Shown here one piece after another: positions 23,062-31,508 of a DNA stretch of 31,508 nucleotides. Position 1 is the stretch's first letter, and every line of letters begins with the position of its first letter. The stretch is from DATBWZ01 sp036514535 (GTDB taxonomy: Bacteria > JAMCPX01 > DATBWZ01), in contig DATBWZ010000126.1 in NCBI GenBank assembly GCA_036514535.1, forward strand, positions 1 to 31,508. The letters run 5' to 3'. The notes beneath the pieces are model-generated. The model saw only the letters and a program-made list of their open reading frames with translations, did no database searches and was not told where the DNA came from. A program made the translations under genes and the position numbers.

Positions 23062-23742
23062 ATGAAAGAAAAAGAATTGAAAGACAAAGAAAACAAGGAA
23101 AATCCATCCGCCGTGTCGGGGGAACAGGAAACACCGGAGCAGGATACATCAAAATCTCCGCCAACAACAGTAGAAACGCTTGAAAAATTACTTTCTGAAA
23201 AAGAAACGGAGATCAGCCAGATGAAGGACAAATACCTGCGGGCGCTTGCCGATCTTGACAACTTTAAAAAAAGAACAGAAAAGGAAAAAGCAGAATTGTT
23301 CAATTACGGGTTAATGAAGTTTATCAACGAACTCCTCCCTGTTCAGGACAGTTTAGATCGTGCCATCAGCGAACTGGAGAAAAAACAGCCAATCCATGAA
23401 ACAATTTTGGATGGTATCCGTCTCGTCTCAAAGAAATTCCGGAGCGTGCTGGAAAAGGTTGGCGTCAGGGAGATTGATTCCATAAACAAGGAGTTTAATC
23501 CTGCTTATCATGAGGCGCTGGGAGAAGTGAAAAAGGATGATATTCCGCCAATGACCGTTGTTCAGGAATTTGAAAAAGGCTATCTTTTAAAGGACCGGCT
23601 TCTGAGGCCATCAAAGGTTCTAATCTCAAAGAAAATAACCGTTGCAGACAATGACTCCAGCGTGAAAAATATGGATGTTGAGACAGCCGTAGAAAATACG
23701 GAAAAAATAAAACACATTGATAAAGGCGGCGAAGATGGGTAG
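23062..23742 (+). CDS. grpE: Nucleotide exchange factor GrpE
   Basis: A 226-aa co-chaperone that releases ADP from DnaK. Seen: a charged, disordered N-terminus, a long coiled coil (about 40-85: LEKLLSEKETEISQMKDKYL, ALADLDNFKKRTEKEKAEL), then KFINELLPVQDSLDRAI, the conserved GVREIDSINKEFNPAYHEAL and the beta-wing EFEKGYLLKDRLLRPSKVLIS. A C-terminal tail of about 35 polar residues follows the usual end. ATG 23062 is chosen over TTG 23050. The last 8 bases overlap the dnaK start. Confidence 0.95.
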   Translation: MKEKELKDKENKENPSAVSGEQETPEQDTSKSPPTTVETLEKLLSEKETEISQMKDKYLRALADLDNFKKRTEKEKAELFNYGLMKFINELLPVQDSLDRAISELEKKQPIHETILDGIRLVSKKFRSVLEKVGVREIDSINKEFNPAYHEALGEVKKDDIPPMTVVQEFEKGYLLKDRLLRPSKVLISKKITVADNDSSVKNMDVETAVENTEKIKHIDKGGEDG

Positions 23743-25570
23743 AGTTATAGGAATTGATCTTGGTACAACAAATTCATGCGTCGCAGTCCTGGAAGGCAGG
23801 GAGCCCATCGTTATTCCCAATCCTGAAGGAATGCGGACAACCCCATCAATGGTCGCTTTTGCAGATGAAGGAGAGATTCTCGTTGGACAGTTCGCCAAAA
23901 GGCAGGCTGTTACAAACCCGGCGAACACTGTATTTGCAATCAAGCGGTTAATCGGGAGAAAATTTTCCGTTCCGGAGGTACAAAAGAGTCTTTCTATCTG
24001 CCCCTTTAAGATAATCGCCCACAAAAACGGGGATACTTGGGTAGAGGTGAATTCCAAAAGGATGAGTCCGCCGGAGATATCAGCCTTTATACTGAGAAAG
24101 ATGAAAGAAACAGCAGAAGAATATCTTGGAGAAAAAATAGAGGACGCGGTAATTACGGTTCCGGCATATTTTGACGATTCCCAGCGGCAGGCAACAAAAG
24201 ATGCCGGAAAGATCGCCGGGTTAAATGTATTAAGAATAATAAACGAGCCCACAGCAGCATCCCTTGCCTACGGGTTTAACAAAAACAACAGCCAAAAGAT
24301 CGCTGTTTTTGACCTTGGTGGAGGAACATTTGATATTTCAATTCTGGAACTGGATAATGGTGTTTTCCAGGTTAAGGCTACCAATGGCAATACATTTCTT
24401 GGCGGAGAGGATTTTGATCTGGCGCTTATGGACTATTTAGTAGATGATTTCCTTAATAAAACTAAAATTGACCTAAAAAAAGACCGCATGGCGCTACAAC
24501 GGCTTAAGGAGGCAACAGAAAAAGCTAAATGCGAATTATCAACCCTTAAGGAGACTGAGATAAATCTGCCATTCATTGCCGCCGACTCTTCCGGACCAAA
24601 ACATCTCGCTACAAGAATAACAAGAACGCAATTGGAATCTATGGTAAAAAATCTCGTGGATAAACTTGAGGAGCCCTGCGCTTTGGCATTGAAAGACGCG
24701 GAATTAAAGCCTGAACAGATAGACGAGGTGGTTCTTGTCGGGGGAATGACGCGTATGCCACTGATTCAACAAAAGGTAAAAACAATTTTTGGAAAGATTC
24801 CTACAAAGAATGTCAATCCCGACGAGGTAGTTGCAATGGGGGCGGCAATTCAGGCGGGAGTTCTCAAAGGAGATGTGCAGGATGTAGTTTTGCTGGATGT
24901 TATTCCTCTATCCCTCGGCCTTGAGACGCAAGGCGGCATTTTTACAAAAATCATAGAAAAGAATACAACCATTCCTACCAGAAAAACAATGATATTTTCG
25001 ACCGCGGAGGATGATCAGGATTTTGTTAATATCCATGTGCTCCAAGGAGAAAGGGAGATGGCTGACGATAACAGGAGTCTTAGCAGATTTAAGCTCATTG
25101 GCATTCCGCCTGCACCCCGCGGCGTTCCTCAAATAGAGGTAACCTTTGAAATAGATGCAAATGGCATTCTGCATGTAACAGCAAAAGATCTGGGTACCGG
25201 CAGGGAACAATCAATTGTAGTAACGCCCTCAAGCGGGCTCAGCGAGAAGGAGGTGTCAAAGATGCTTAAGGCCGCCGATGCCTATATGCAGGACGATACA
25301 AAACGAAAGGACCTTGCAAATATAAGAAACAGGGCGGATGGGCTTATATATTCTACAAAAAAATCCCTGGATGAATTCGGGTCAATATTGAGTGAACAGG
25401 ACAGGGGCGCCATTGAGAATGGTTTGGAAAAATTGAAAACCGCATTAAAGGACAGCAGGGAGCCAGGTGTAATTCAGCATGCTGTTGATGAACTGGCACA
25501 GTATGCCCACAAAATCGCCGAGATTGTTTATTCAAAAGTTTCGCAAAAAATAGAAGGGGAAATAAAATGA
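23735..25570 (+). CDS. dnaK: Molecular chaperone DnaK (Hsp70)
   Basis: A 611-aa ATP-dependent chaperone. Nucleotide-binding domain: VIGIDLGTTNSCVAVLEG, VPAYFDDSQRQATKDAG, INEPTAASLAYG, AVFDLGGGTFDISILEL, VVLVGGMTRMPLIQ. Substrate domain from about 385: VIPLSLGLETQGGIFTKIIEKNTTIPT, FKLIGIPPAPRGVPQIEVTFEIDANGILHVTAKD, then a helical lid. It ends KIEGEIK without the usual acidic, glycine-rich tail and is 20-30 residues shorter than typical DnaK. The ATG (MGRVIGIDLG) lies inside the end of grpE and the TGA overlaps the dnaJ ATG, so all three are translationally linked. Function as the main DnaK is likely given the operon; a paralogue elsewhere cannot be excluded. Confidence 0.96.
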   Translation: MGRVIGIDLGTTNSCVAVLEGREPIVIPNPEGMRTTPSMVAFADEGEILVGQFAKRQAVTNPANTVFAIKRLIGRKFSVPEVQKSLSICPFKIIAHKNGDTWVEVNSKRMSPPEISAFILRKMKETAEEYLGEKIEDAVITVPAYFDDSQRQATKDAGKIAGLNVLRIINEPTAASLAYGFNKNNSQKIAVFDLGGGTFDISILELDNGVFQVKATNGNTFLGGEDFDLALMDYLVDDFLNKTKIDLKKDRMALQRLKEATEKAKCELSTLKETEINLPFIAADSSGPKHLATRITRTQLESMVKNLVDKLEEPCALALKDAELKPEQIDEVVLVGGMTRMPLIQQKVKTIFGKIPTKNVNPDEVVAMGAAIQAGVLKGDVQDVVLLDVIPLSLGLETQGGIFTKIIEKNTTIPTRKTMIFSTAEDDQDFVNIHVLQGEREMADDNRSLSRFKLIGIPPAPRGVPQIEVTFEIDANGILHVTAKDLGTGREQSIVVTPSSGLSEKEVSKMLKAADAYMQDDTKRKDLANIRNRADGLIYSTKKSLDEFGSILSEQDRGAIENGLEKLKTALKDSREPGVIQHAVDELAQYAHKIAEIVYSKVSQKIEGEIK

Positions 25571-26676
25571 ACTTACAGCCTGAACAAGAAGAAAATCTAT
25601 ATCATATACTGGGGATCTCTCCTGATACTACCCAGGATGAAATAAAGAAGGCTTACCGAAAACTTGCCCTTCAGTACCATCCCGACAGAAATCCAGGCGA
25701 TGCAACTGCAGAAGAAATGTTTAAAAAGATCTCTGCAGCCTACCAGGTTCTCAGCGATCCTGAAAAACGGGCAATGTATGACAGATATGGAACAACGAAA
25801 GGTTCGGATATTTTTTCCGGGGCGGATTTTGAAAGCCCGTTTGACCTTTTTGATTCAATATTTCATCAGTTTTTCGGCGGAAGAAGAGCCAGTCCGGAAC
25901 GGGGAGACGATCTGACCTGCGAAGTCTTACTTACACTTGAAGAGGTAGTTTTTGGAGCAGAAAAGGAAATAAAGGTTCCTCGTTTAATAAAATGCAGTGT
26001 TTGCAACGGCAAAGGGATTGAACCAGGGAAAAAACCGGACACTTGTCCCTCCTGTCATGGCCATGGAACAATGGTAGTAAGACAGGGATTTTTGACTATT
26101 TCAACTACCTGCAATCATTGCGGCGGATCCGGATTCCTTATTAAAGATCCATGTCATATCTGTTCCGGCAGGGGAACAGTGGAAAAAATTGATACCCTGA
26201 ATGTAACCATACCTCCTGGCGTTGAGGATACTTCATATCTGCGCCTTAGAGGTGGCGGAGCTGAGGGAAGAAATAACGGCCCCAGCGGGGATCTCTTGAT
26301 TAATATCAGAGTTAAATCACATCCCCTTTTTAGCAGAGACGGCATGGATATAGTTTGTGAGATTCCCATAAGCTTCACCCAGGCAATTTTGGGGATTCAA
26401 GTGGATGTTCCTACACTTGACGGCATAAAGAATGTAAATATTCCGCCAGGGACGCAGCATAATAAAATAATAAAAATAAAGGGGCTTGGCATCAACTATC
26501 ATGGCGCCCACAGAAGGGGAAATCTCCTGGTGAGGATACTTATTGAAATGCCAACCCGCATTTCCCAAAAACAGAAAGAACTCCTTGAGGAATACGCAAA
26601 ATTAGGCGGCGAAGATGTTATGCCGGAAAGAAACAAATTTTTATCAAAAGTTAAGAATCTACTAAAAGGGGAGTAA
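25567..26676 (+). CDS. dnaJ: Chaperone protein DnaJ
   Basis: A 369-aa type I Hsp40 co-chaperone that stimulates DnaK ATPase. Seen: J domain (about 10-76) with the HPD motif in LQYHPDRNPGD, a Gly/Phe-type linker (DIFSGADFESPFDLFD), four zinc-finger repeats CSVCNGKG, CPSCHGHG, CNHCGGSG and CHICSGRG, and the C-terminal substrate domains (TIPPGVEDTSYLRLRGGG, GDLLINIRVKSHPLFSRDG). The ATG overlaps the dnaK stop (ATGA). It is followed after 2 nt by the zinc-ribbon response regulator gene, an uncommon downstream neighbour. Confidence 0.96.
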   Translation: MNLQPEQEENLYHILGISPDTTQDEIKKAYRKLALQYHPDRNPGDATAEEMFKKISAAYQVLSDPEKRAMYDRYGTTKGSDIFSGADFESPFDLFDSIFHQFFGGRRASPERGDDLTCEVLLTLEEVVFGAEKEIKVPRLIKCSVCNGKGIEPGKKPDTCPSCHGHGTMVVRQGFLTISTTCNHCGGSGFLIKDPCHICSGRGTVEKIDTLNVTIPPGVEDTSYLRLRGGGAEGRNNGPSGDLLINIRVKSHPLFSRDGMDIVCEIPISFTQAILGIQVDVPTLDGIKNVNIPPGTQHNKIIKIKGLGINYHGAHRRGNLLVRILIEMPTRISQKQKELLEEYAKLGGEDVMPERNKFLSKVKNLLKGE

Positions 26677-26678
26677 AA

Positions 26679-27245
26679 ATGCCTGTATCAAAGATGCCCA
26701 AAGCCTATTGTCCAAGCTGCGGCGAAGATGTTGAGGTTTTTGTAATGCTGCACATGGGAGAGGAAAAATCACATTGTTCCCTCTGCGGGCTCGTCCTTGA
26801 AAAAGAAGATCTTCAGGAAAAAAAATCGCTTGACATGATCGTAATAGCAGAGGATTCTGCGGTACTTAGAAACCTTGTAAGCGAACTATTGATTACAAAA
26901 AAGATATCAAAATCCGTAGTAGGTTGCGCTGATGGAAAAGAGTTTATATCCACGATCACGGACAGACTCAAGAAAAATATGCCTTTTAACATCGTAATCC
27001 TTGATGTAAACATGCCTCAGATCAACGGTGTGAATGCAGCGAAGACCTTCAGAGTGCTTGAGGAGAGTTTTGGAAAAAAATTCAAAACCCCGATCCTTTT
27101 TTTCTCAGTGGTCAGATGTGATGAAAATTTTAAAAAATTTTTGGATTTTATAAAACCAGCAGCGTATCTAAATAAGGGAAATAGTTCTAATCCTGATGAC
27201 CTGGCGAAAAGGGTTCTGGACGTAATATCGCGCATTCTCCAGTAA
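26679..27245 (+). CDS. Zinc-ribbon plus receiver-domain protein (novel architecture)
   Basis: A 188-aa protein. Residues 11-36 look like a zinc ribbon: CPSCG (Cys11, Cys14) and CSLCG (Cys33, Cys36). Residues about 52-188 form a response-regulator receiver domain: acidic pair Glu58-Asp59 (IAEDSAV), phospho-acceptor Asp109 in IVILDVNMP, Ser143 in ILFFSVV, and Lys166 in YLNKG (the usual Pro after Lys is replaced by Gly). No DNA-binding output domain is present. A GGGGAGT ribosome site precedes the ATG, which is 2 nt after the dnaJ stop. Its place between dnaJ and the lipoprotein-like gene suggests a role in stress signalling, possibly by protein contact through the zinc ribbon. This is inference; I know of no characterised homologue. 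Confidence 0.8.
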   Translation: MPVSKMPKAYCPSCGEDVEVFVMLHMGEEKSHCSLCGLVLEKEDLQEKKSLDMIVIAEDSAVLRNLVSELLITKKISKSVVGCADGKEFISTITDRLKKNMPFNIVILDVNMPQINGVNAAKTFRVLEESFGKKFKTPILFFSVVRCDENFKKFLDFIKPAAYLNKGNSSNPDDLAKRVLDVISRILQ

Positions 27246-27258
27246 ATAGTAATTATAT

Positions 27259-29178
27259 ATGAAAAAAATATTTCTTCTTGCCGTTTTAGTGTGTTTATAT
27301 TGCGTAAAGAGCGTTCCGTTGCGCGAGACCATGCCTGAGTACGGAGAACTAAATATATATAATGAGTATTTAGCTGCCGGAGAATATGCAAAAGCACAAC
27401 GCGGATACGAATCATTCCTTAAACAATATCCAGCATCCGCTCTCGCCGAAGATGCGCTATTTGGCATAGGAAATGTTTACTGGAAAACCGGCAAGTACGA
27501 GAAAGCAAAGGAGACCTTCCGTGAATTTTTAAAGAGGTATCCCGCTGGTTATCTCAAGGCAAAAGCGGCTATGGGATTAGCGGCAACATCTATTAGATTG
27601 GGGGATTTCAGTTCAGCTTTAGGAACATTGCAGGGACTCATTTCATATAAAGACATAGACAGAGCAAAGGTTGAATATTTAATAGGCGAATCTTATTTTT
27701 ATTCCCATGAGCGATTTAACGCCCTCCTCCACTTCATGGAGGCATGGAAATTCTCCAATACCCTCTCGTTACGGAAACATGTAGAAACTACCATAAGGGA
27801 ACTAATCCTGCCGGAATTATCCAGGGACGAATTAACTCAAGTCAGCACCATTTTTCATGCGGAATTCCCGAGCGGAGATATTTACATTAAATTCGCCAAA
27901 GAAAACATGGAAAAGGGAAATAGATCGGAAGCAAAAAAGTACGCTGAATTAGTTATTGATTATTTTGATGATCCAGAGTTTCTTGAAACTGCCCAGCATG
28001 TCCTTGATGCCCTTGAAAGGGAAAGGCGTACCGAATCTGACAGGATAGGGCTTATACTCCCTCTTAGCGGAGACTTTTCTTTTTACGGAGAGAAGGTGCT
28101 TAAGGGAGCAATACTAGCAATGAATTTATTCTCAAAGGACGAAAAAGGGAAATTTACCCTGGTAGTCAAGGATTCGCATGGGATTCCTTCAACCGCTGCC
28201 GGAGATGTAGATTCTCTCGTACGAGACCACAATGTAGTGGGGATAGCGGGGCCGCTTCTCTCATCCACGTCTCAAGCTGCCGGAGTCAGAGCGCAAATAC
28301 TTGGCATCCCCCTGCTCCATTTGAGCAACAGGAATACCGTCAATCAGATAGGAAACTATGTATTCTCCTTTGGAGCAACAAATTCAGCTCAGGCAAAATC
28401 CATAGCAAGGTATGCAATAAAGCAACTGAACCTTACAAAATTCGCAATTCTATATCCGCGAACACCTTATGGCGAAGAGCATATGAACGCGTTTTGGGAT
28501 GAAGTATTAAATAATGGCGGAGTTGTGACCGGGGTGGAAGGATATGAACCAAATAAAAAAGAATTTTCCGATGAGATAAAAAAACTCGTTGGACTTTACT
28601 ATCTTGACACAAGAATGGATGAGAAAGAAAAATGGCTTGAGTTTCTAAAAACCGTGCCGAAGAATTTGAAAAAAAAAGAATGGAAGCCCTCTCCATTAAT
28701 TGATTTTGATGCTCTTTTTATACCCGATACATACAGGAATATATCCATTATTCTTCTTTACCTCCCTTATTATGACATCTACGGAATTCAGCTACTCGGA
28801 ACAAACGGATGGAATAATGAGGCTCTCATGAATTATGCAAAAAAGGAAGCTGAGGGCAGCGTGTTTCTTGATGCATTTATTATAAATGCAGGCGGAACAG
28901 AGGTTAATTATTTTGTTGAGAGATACAGACAGGAGTATCAGGAAGACCCCGACATCTTCTCTGCGCTTGGATATGATGTAATAAAATTCCTTATAAATGT
29001 TATAGAAAGAAGCGGAGCAGACCGCGAAAGAGTTATGAAAACACTGCTGAACGCTCAGAACTTCACCGGTATCACAGGGAATATATCAATCCTGCAAAAT
29101 GGGGAAACCTCAAGAGATTTTTATATCCTTAGAGTAAAGAATGGAAAAATAACTATTATAGATAACAGTTTCAGGTAG
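27259..29178 (+). CDS. TPR plus periplasmic-binding-protein (LpoA-like) exported protein
   Basis: A 639-aa exported protein. An N-terminal signal sequence (MKKIFLLAVLVCLYC) has Cys12 and Cys15 but no good lipobox, so lipid anchoring is uncertain. Residues about 30-255 form TPR/YbgF-type helical repeats (GEYAKAQRGYESFLKQYPAS, DALFGIGNVYWKTGKYEKAKETFREFLKRYP). Residues about 262-635 form a type 1 periplasmic-binding fold of the Leu/Ile/Val-receptor type (IGLILPLSGDFSFYGEKVLKGAILAMN, VVGIAGPLLSSTSQAAG, FAILYPRTPYGEEH, ALFIPDTYRNISIILLYLP, ALGYDVIKFLINV). This is the layout of LpoA, the outer-membrane activator of PBP1a, and of related proteins. It follows the zinc-ribbon regulator after 13 nt with no Shine-Dalgarno, and precedes hsp20. 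No ABC transporter genes are near, which argues against a simple uptake receptor. Confidence 0.82.
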   Translation: MKKIFLLAVLVCLYCVKSVPLRETMPEYGELNIYNEYLAAGEYAKAQRGYESFLKQYPASALAEDALFGIGNVYWKTGKYEKAKETFREFLKRYPAGYLKAKAAMGLAATSIRLGDFSSALGTLQGLISYKDIDRAKVEYLIGESYFYSHERFNALLHFMEAWKFSNTLSLRKHVETTIRELILPELSRDELTQVSTIFHAEFPSGDIYIKFAKENMEKGNRSEAKKYAELVIDYFDDPEFLETAQHVLDALERERRTESDRIGLILPLSGDFSFYGEKVLKGAILAMNLFSKDEKGKFTLVVKDSHGIPSTAAGDVDSLVRDHNVVGIAGPLLSSTSQAAGVRAQILGIPLLHLSNRNTVNQIGNYVFSFGATNSAQAKSIARYAIKQLNLTKFAILYPRTPYGEEHMNAFWDEVLNNGGVVTGVEGYEPNKKEFSDEIKKLVGLYYLDTRMDEKEKWLEFLKTVPKNLKKKEWKPSPLIDFDALFIPDTYRNISIILLYLPYYDIYGIQLLGTNGWNNEALMNYAKKEAEGSVFLDAFIINAGGTEVNYFVERYRQEYQEDPDIFSALGYDVIKFLINVIERSGADRERVMKTLLNAQNFTGITGNISILQNGETSRDFYILRVKNGKITIIDNSFR

Positions 29179-29204
29179 AATAGTAAAGGGTTCAGGAGGG
29201 CGAT

Positions 29205-29669
29205 ATGGCACAACGGCATAACATTGATATGTTTGAAATATTTTACGAAAATCTTGAAAAACAGATTGCGGAATTTTTTGAAAAAATTGAAAGACCCGTC
29301 TCCCGTAACGGAGAAATTCTTCCCTCTTTAGACATATATGAGACAGATGAAATGATCTGCATTGAAATGGAATTGCCAGGAATAAAGAACCCGGATATTG
29401 ATATTTCTGTAATCGGCAAAGGGTTACAGATAGAGGCGATTAAACGAAATGAGGAAACCGGCAAACCTGTACTAAATTATATTTGCATGGAACGCGGTTT
29501 CGGCAAGGTGAAGCGGCTGATTGAAATTAACAGCCCATGTGATACAAATAGGATAAAGGCAACTCTTAAAGATGGTTTACTTACAATAACGATTCCAAAG
29601 ATTGAGGACCGGAGAGGCAGGGCCAAAAAACTTTCAGTTGAGGAACTTAACAAAGAGGAGGATCTATGA
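29205..29669 (+). CDS. Small heat-shock protein (Hsp20/alpha-crystallin)
   Basis: A 154-aa ATP-independent holdase. Seen: N-terminal helical arm (MFEIFYENLEKQIAEFFEKI) and the alpha-crystallin domain at about 42-135: PSLDIYETDEMICIEMELPG, VIGKGLQIEAIK, ERGFGKVKRLIEINSPCDTNRIKATLKDGLLTITIPK, with the conserved A-x-x-x-DGLL-x-I-x-x-P motif near the end. GGAGGG before the ATG sets the start. The stop overlaps the lon ATG (ATGA). It is part of the chaperone/protease operon. Confidence 0.93.
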   Translation: MAQRHNIDMFEIFYENLEKQIAEFFEKIERPVSRNGEILPSLDIYETDEMICIEMELPGIKNPDIDISVIGKGLQIEAIKRNEETGKPVLNYICMERGFGKVKRLIEINSPCDTNRIKATLKDGLLTITIPKIEDRRGRAKKLSVEELNKEEDL

Positions 29670-31508
29670 ATGAGGAAGTAAAAATGGAAGAAGAACAGAT
29701 CAAAATCCCCGAGACCATGCCACTGCTGCCTTTAAGGGATGTCGTGGTTTTTCCATACATTATAATACCCCTCTTTGTAGGAAGAGAAAAATCCATTAAA
29801 GCAATAGACGAATCTTTAAACAAAGACCGGCTGATCTTTCTATCCGCACAGAAGGATGTAACGGATGAAGACCCGCCAGCATCCTCATTGTTTCGCGTGG
29901 GCACTGTATCCAGTATCCTCCGTATGCTGAAAATGCCGGACGGGAGGGTAAAGGTGCTTATTCAGGGGCTCGTCAGAGCTTCCGTAGAGAGTTTTATCCA
30001 AGAATCCCCTATCTTTATTGTTAAAATAAAGGGGTTCAAAGAAAATGAACCTATCAAGGTAGACGTTGAATTAGAAGCATTAATGCGAACTGTTAAGGAA
30101 CAAATGGAAAAAATGCTCTCACTCGGAAAGCCCTATCCGCCAGATCTTATAACAGCGATAAACAACATTACAGAGCCAGGCCGGTTAGCCGATATAATTG
30201 CATCAAACATCGGGCTAAAAACTGACGAATCGCAGCAGATACTTGAGATTGAGAGCTCTGTTAAAAGATTGAACAAGATTAATGAATTTCTTGGGAAAGA
30301 ACTTGAGGTTCTAAAGGTTCAACAGGATATTCAGAACAAAGCAAAAGAAGAATTAGGCAAAATGCAGAAGGAAGTTTTTCTCAAACAGGAAATGGAAACC
30401 ATCCGCAAGGAACTCGGGGAACTGGACGATAGAGCACAGGAAACAAAGGAGTACAGGGAAAAAATAGAAAAAATAAAACTCACGCCCTTAATAAAAGAGG
30501 AAGCATTAAAGCAGATTAACCGGCTTGAGAAAATGCACCCGGATTCAGCAGAAGCAACAACAATAAGAACGTATATTGATTGGGTTATTGAACTACCCTG
30601 GGGTTTTTCTACTAAGGATAATCTTAATCTTAAAAAAGCGAAAAAGGTCCTTGATGATGACCATTATAATCTTGAAAAGGTAAAGGACCGGATCCTTGAA
30701 TTCCTTGCTATAAGAAAACTTCAGAAAAAAACAAAGGGACCGATCTTATGTTTTGTGGGACCGCCTGGGGTAGGTAAAACCTCACTTGGAAGATCTATCG
30801 GAAAGGCTATGGGCAGACGGTTTGTCCGGATCTCTTTGGGAGGCATGAGGGACGAAGCCGAGATCAGAGGACACCGCAGAACATATGTCGGCGCACTGCC
30901 GGGAAGAATAATTCAAGGGATAAAACAGGCAGGGTCAAACAACCCCGTGTTTATGCTGGATGAAATTGATAAAATCGGAACAGACTTCAGAGGCGATCCG
31001 TCTTCCGCTCTCCTTGAAGTGCTTGACCCCGAGCAGAATCACTCTTTCAGCGATCATTACCTGAATGTTCCTTTTGATCTTTCAAAAGTTATGTTTATAA
31101 CCACCGCAAATCTTATAGACCCTATTCCGAGTGCACTAAAAGATAGAATGGAAGTTCTTCAGATCCCAGGATATACAGAAGAAGAAAAAATTTTCATTGC
31201 CAAAAAATTCCTCATACCGAGACAGATCAAGGATAATGGATTGAAGCAGGACAATATTCAATTTCAAGATGGCGCGTTGAAAAAAATAATAAATAACTAC
31301 ACAATGGAGTCCGGGCTCAGGAATTTGGAGCGCGAAGTTGCATCAATATGCCGGAAAGTAGCAAGAAAAAAGGCGGAAGGAATGAAGGAACTCGCAAAAA
31401 TAACAGAGGAGAATCTTAACCAGTATCTCGGACCAATTAAGTTCTATCAGGAAGGAATCCTTAAAAAAGATGAAATAGGTGTTGCAACCGGACTTGCATG
31501 GACACCCT
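29666..31508 (+). CDS. lon: ATP-dependent Lon protease (partial, 3' end off window)
   Basis: The first 614 residues of Lon, an ATP-dependent serine protease that removes damaged and regulatory proteins. The N-terminal substrate domain begins MPLLPLRDVVVFPYIIIPLFVGR and is followed by a long coiled coil around 210-300. The AAA+ module has Walker A GPPGVGKTS at about 365, GGMRDEAEIRGHRRTYVGA, Walker B VFMLDEIDKIG, and the sensor segment TTANLIDPIPSALKDRMEV. The window ends in IGVATGLAWTP, the start of the peptidase domain, so the catalytic Ser/Lys pair is not visible. ATG 29666 overlaps the hsp20 stop. A second in-frame ATG lies 6 codons later. Confidence 0.95.
   Translation, partial: MNEEVKMEEEQIKIPETMPLLPLRDVVVFPYIIIPLFVGREKSIKAIDESLNKDRLIFLSAQKDVTDEDPPASSLFRVGTVSSILRMLKMPDGRVKVLIQGLVRASVESFIQESPIFIVKIKGFKENEPIKVDVELEALMRTVKEQMEKMLSLGKPYPPDLITAINNITEPGRLADIIASNIGLKTDESQQILEIESSVKRLNKINEFLGKELEVLKVQQDIQNKAKEELGKMQKEVFLKQEMETIRKELGELDDRAQETKEYREKIEKIKLTPLIKEEALKQINRLEKMHPDSAEATTIRTYIDWVIELPWGFSTKDNLNLKKAKKVLDDDHYNLEKVKDRILEFLAIRKLQKKTKGPILCFVGPPGVGKTSLGRSIGKAMGRRFVRISLGGMRDEAEIRGHRRTYVGALPGRIIQGIKQAGSNNPVFMLDEIDKIGTDFRGDPSSALLEVLDPEQNHSFSDHYLNVPFDLSKVMFITTANLIDPIPSALKDRMEVLQIPGYTEEEKIFIAKKFLIPRQIKDNGLKQDNIQFQDGALKKIINNYTMESGLRNLEREVASICRKVARKKAEGMKELAKITEENLNQYLGPIKFYQEGILKKDEIGVATGLAWTP

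Overview
This window reads like a chromosomal segment of a free-living, diderm (Gram-negative-type) bacterium with moderate-to-low GC. Signs of this are a TonB-family protein, a periplasmic amidase, an RpoH-type sigma factor, two PilZ proteins and an HD-GYP protein. The mix of an EtfAB/FeS-oxidoreductase module, TIGR02266-like PilZ, a fused homocysteine methyltransferase/MTHFR and a radical SAM/DUF2344 protein suggests a Nitrospirota/Desulfobacterota-like or related uncultivated lineage. That placement is an inference and is weak. No rRNA, tRNA or CRISPR was seen.

Layout. (1) Positions 1-2838: a radical SAM protein gene broken by an apparent inversion at about 347-362 (middle part on the minus strand, C-terminal part on the plus strand), coupled to a dihydrolipoamide dehydrogenase. 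(2) 2839-5817: a MaoC-type double hotdog hydratase, a single-domain response regulator, elongation factor P and an RpoH-like sigma factor. (3) 5818-10402: a P1-family peptidase interrupted by an in-frame TGA, a small HEAT protein, and a minus-strand pair (HEAT protein then HD-GYP protein) that share a homologous N-terminal domain. (4) 10441-10690: an insertion-sequence remnant. (5) 10700-15794: a minus-strand fatty-acid/acyl-CoA electron-transfer operon, TetR/FadR-like regulator - etfB - etfA - membrane FeS oxidoreductase - PilZ, with an 18-bp palindromic operator over the promoter. (6) 15936-16772: yjbQ and a second PilZ gene. (7) 16873-19301: homocysteine methyltransferase/MTHFR and mobA. 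(8) 19306-21956: divergent tonB-like and amidase/rph genes. (9) 21953-31508: a long protein-quality-control operon, hrcA-grpE-dnaK-dnaJ-[zinc-ribbon response regulator]-[TPR/periplasmic-binding protein]-hsp20-lon (lon runs off the end).

The acyl-CoA genes fit together: EtfAB would take electrons from acyl-CoA dehydrogenases (not present here) and pass them via the membrane FeS protein to quinone, under a fatty-acyl-CoA-responsive repressor. The heat-shock cluster is the other coherent system. It is unusual in carrying a zinc-ribbon/receiver protein and a lipoprotein-like substrate-binding protein between dnaJ and hsp20, and it shows HrcA without a visible CIRCE element in a genome that also carries an RpoH-like sigma factor. 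Several promoters place the -10 box only 6-9 nt before the start codon, which predicts leaderless mRNAs. Genes are packed very tightly, including three convergent pairs with no room for terminators.
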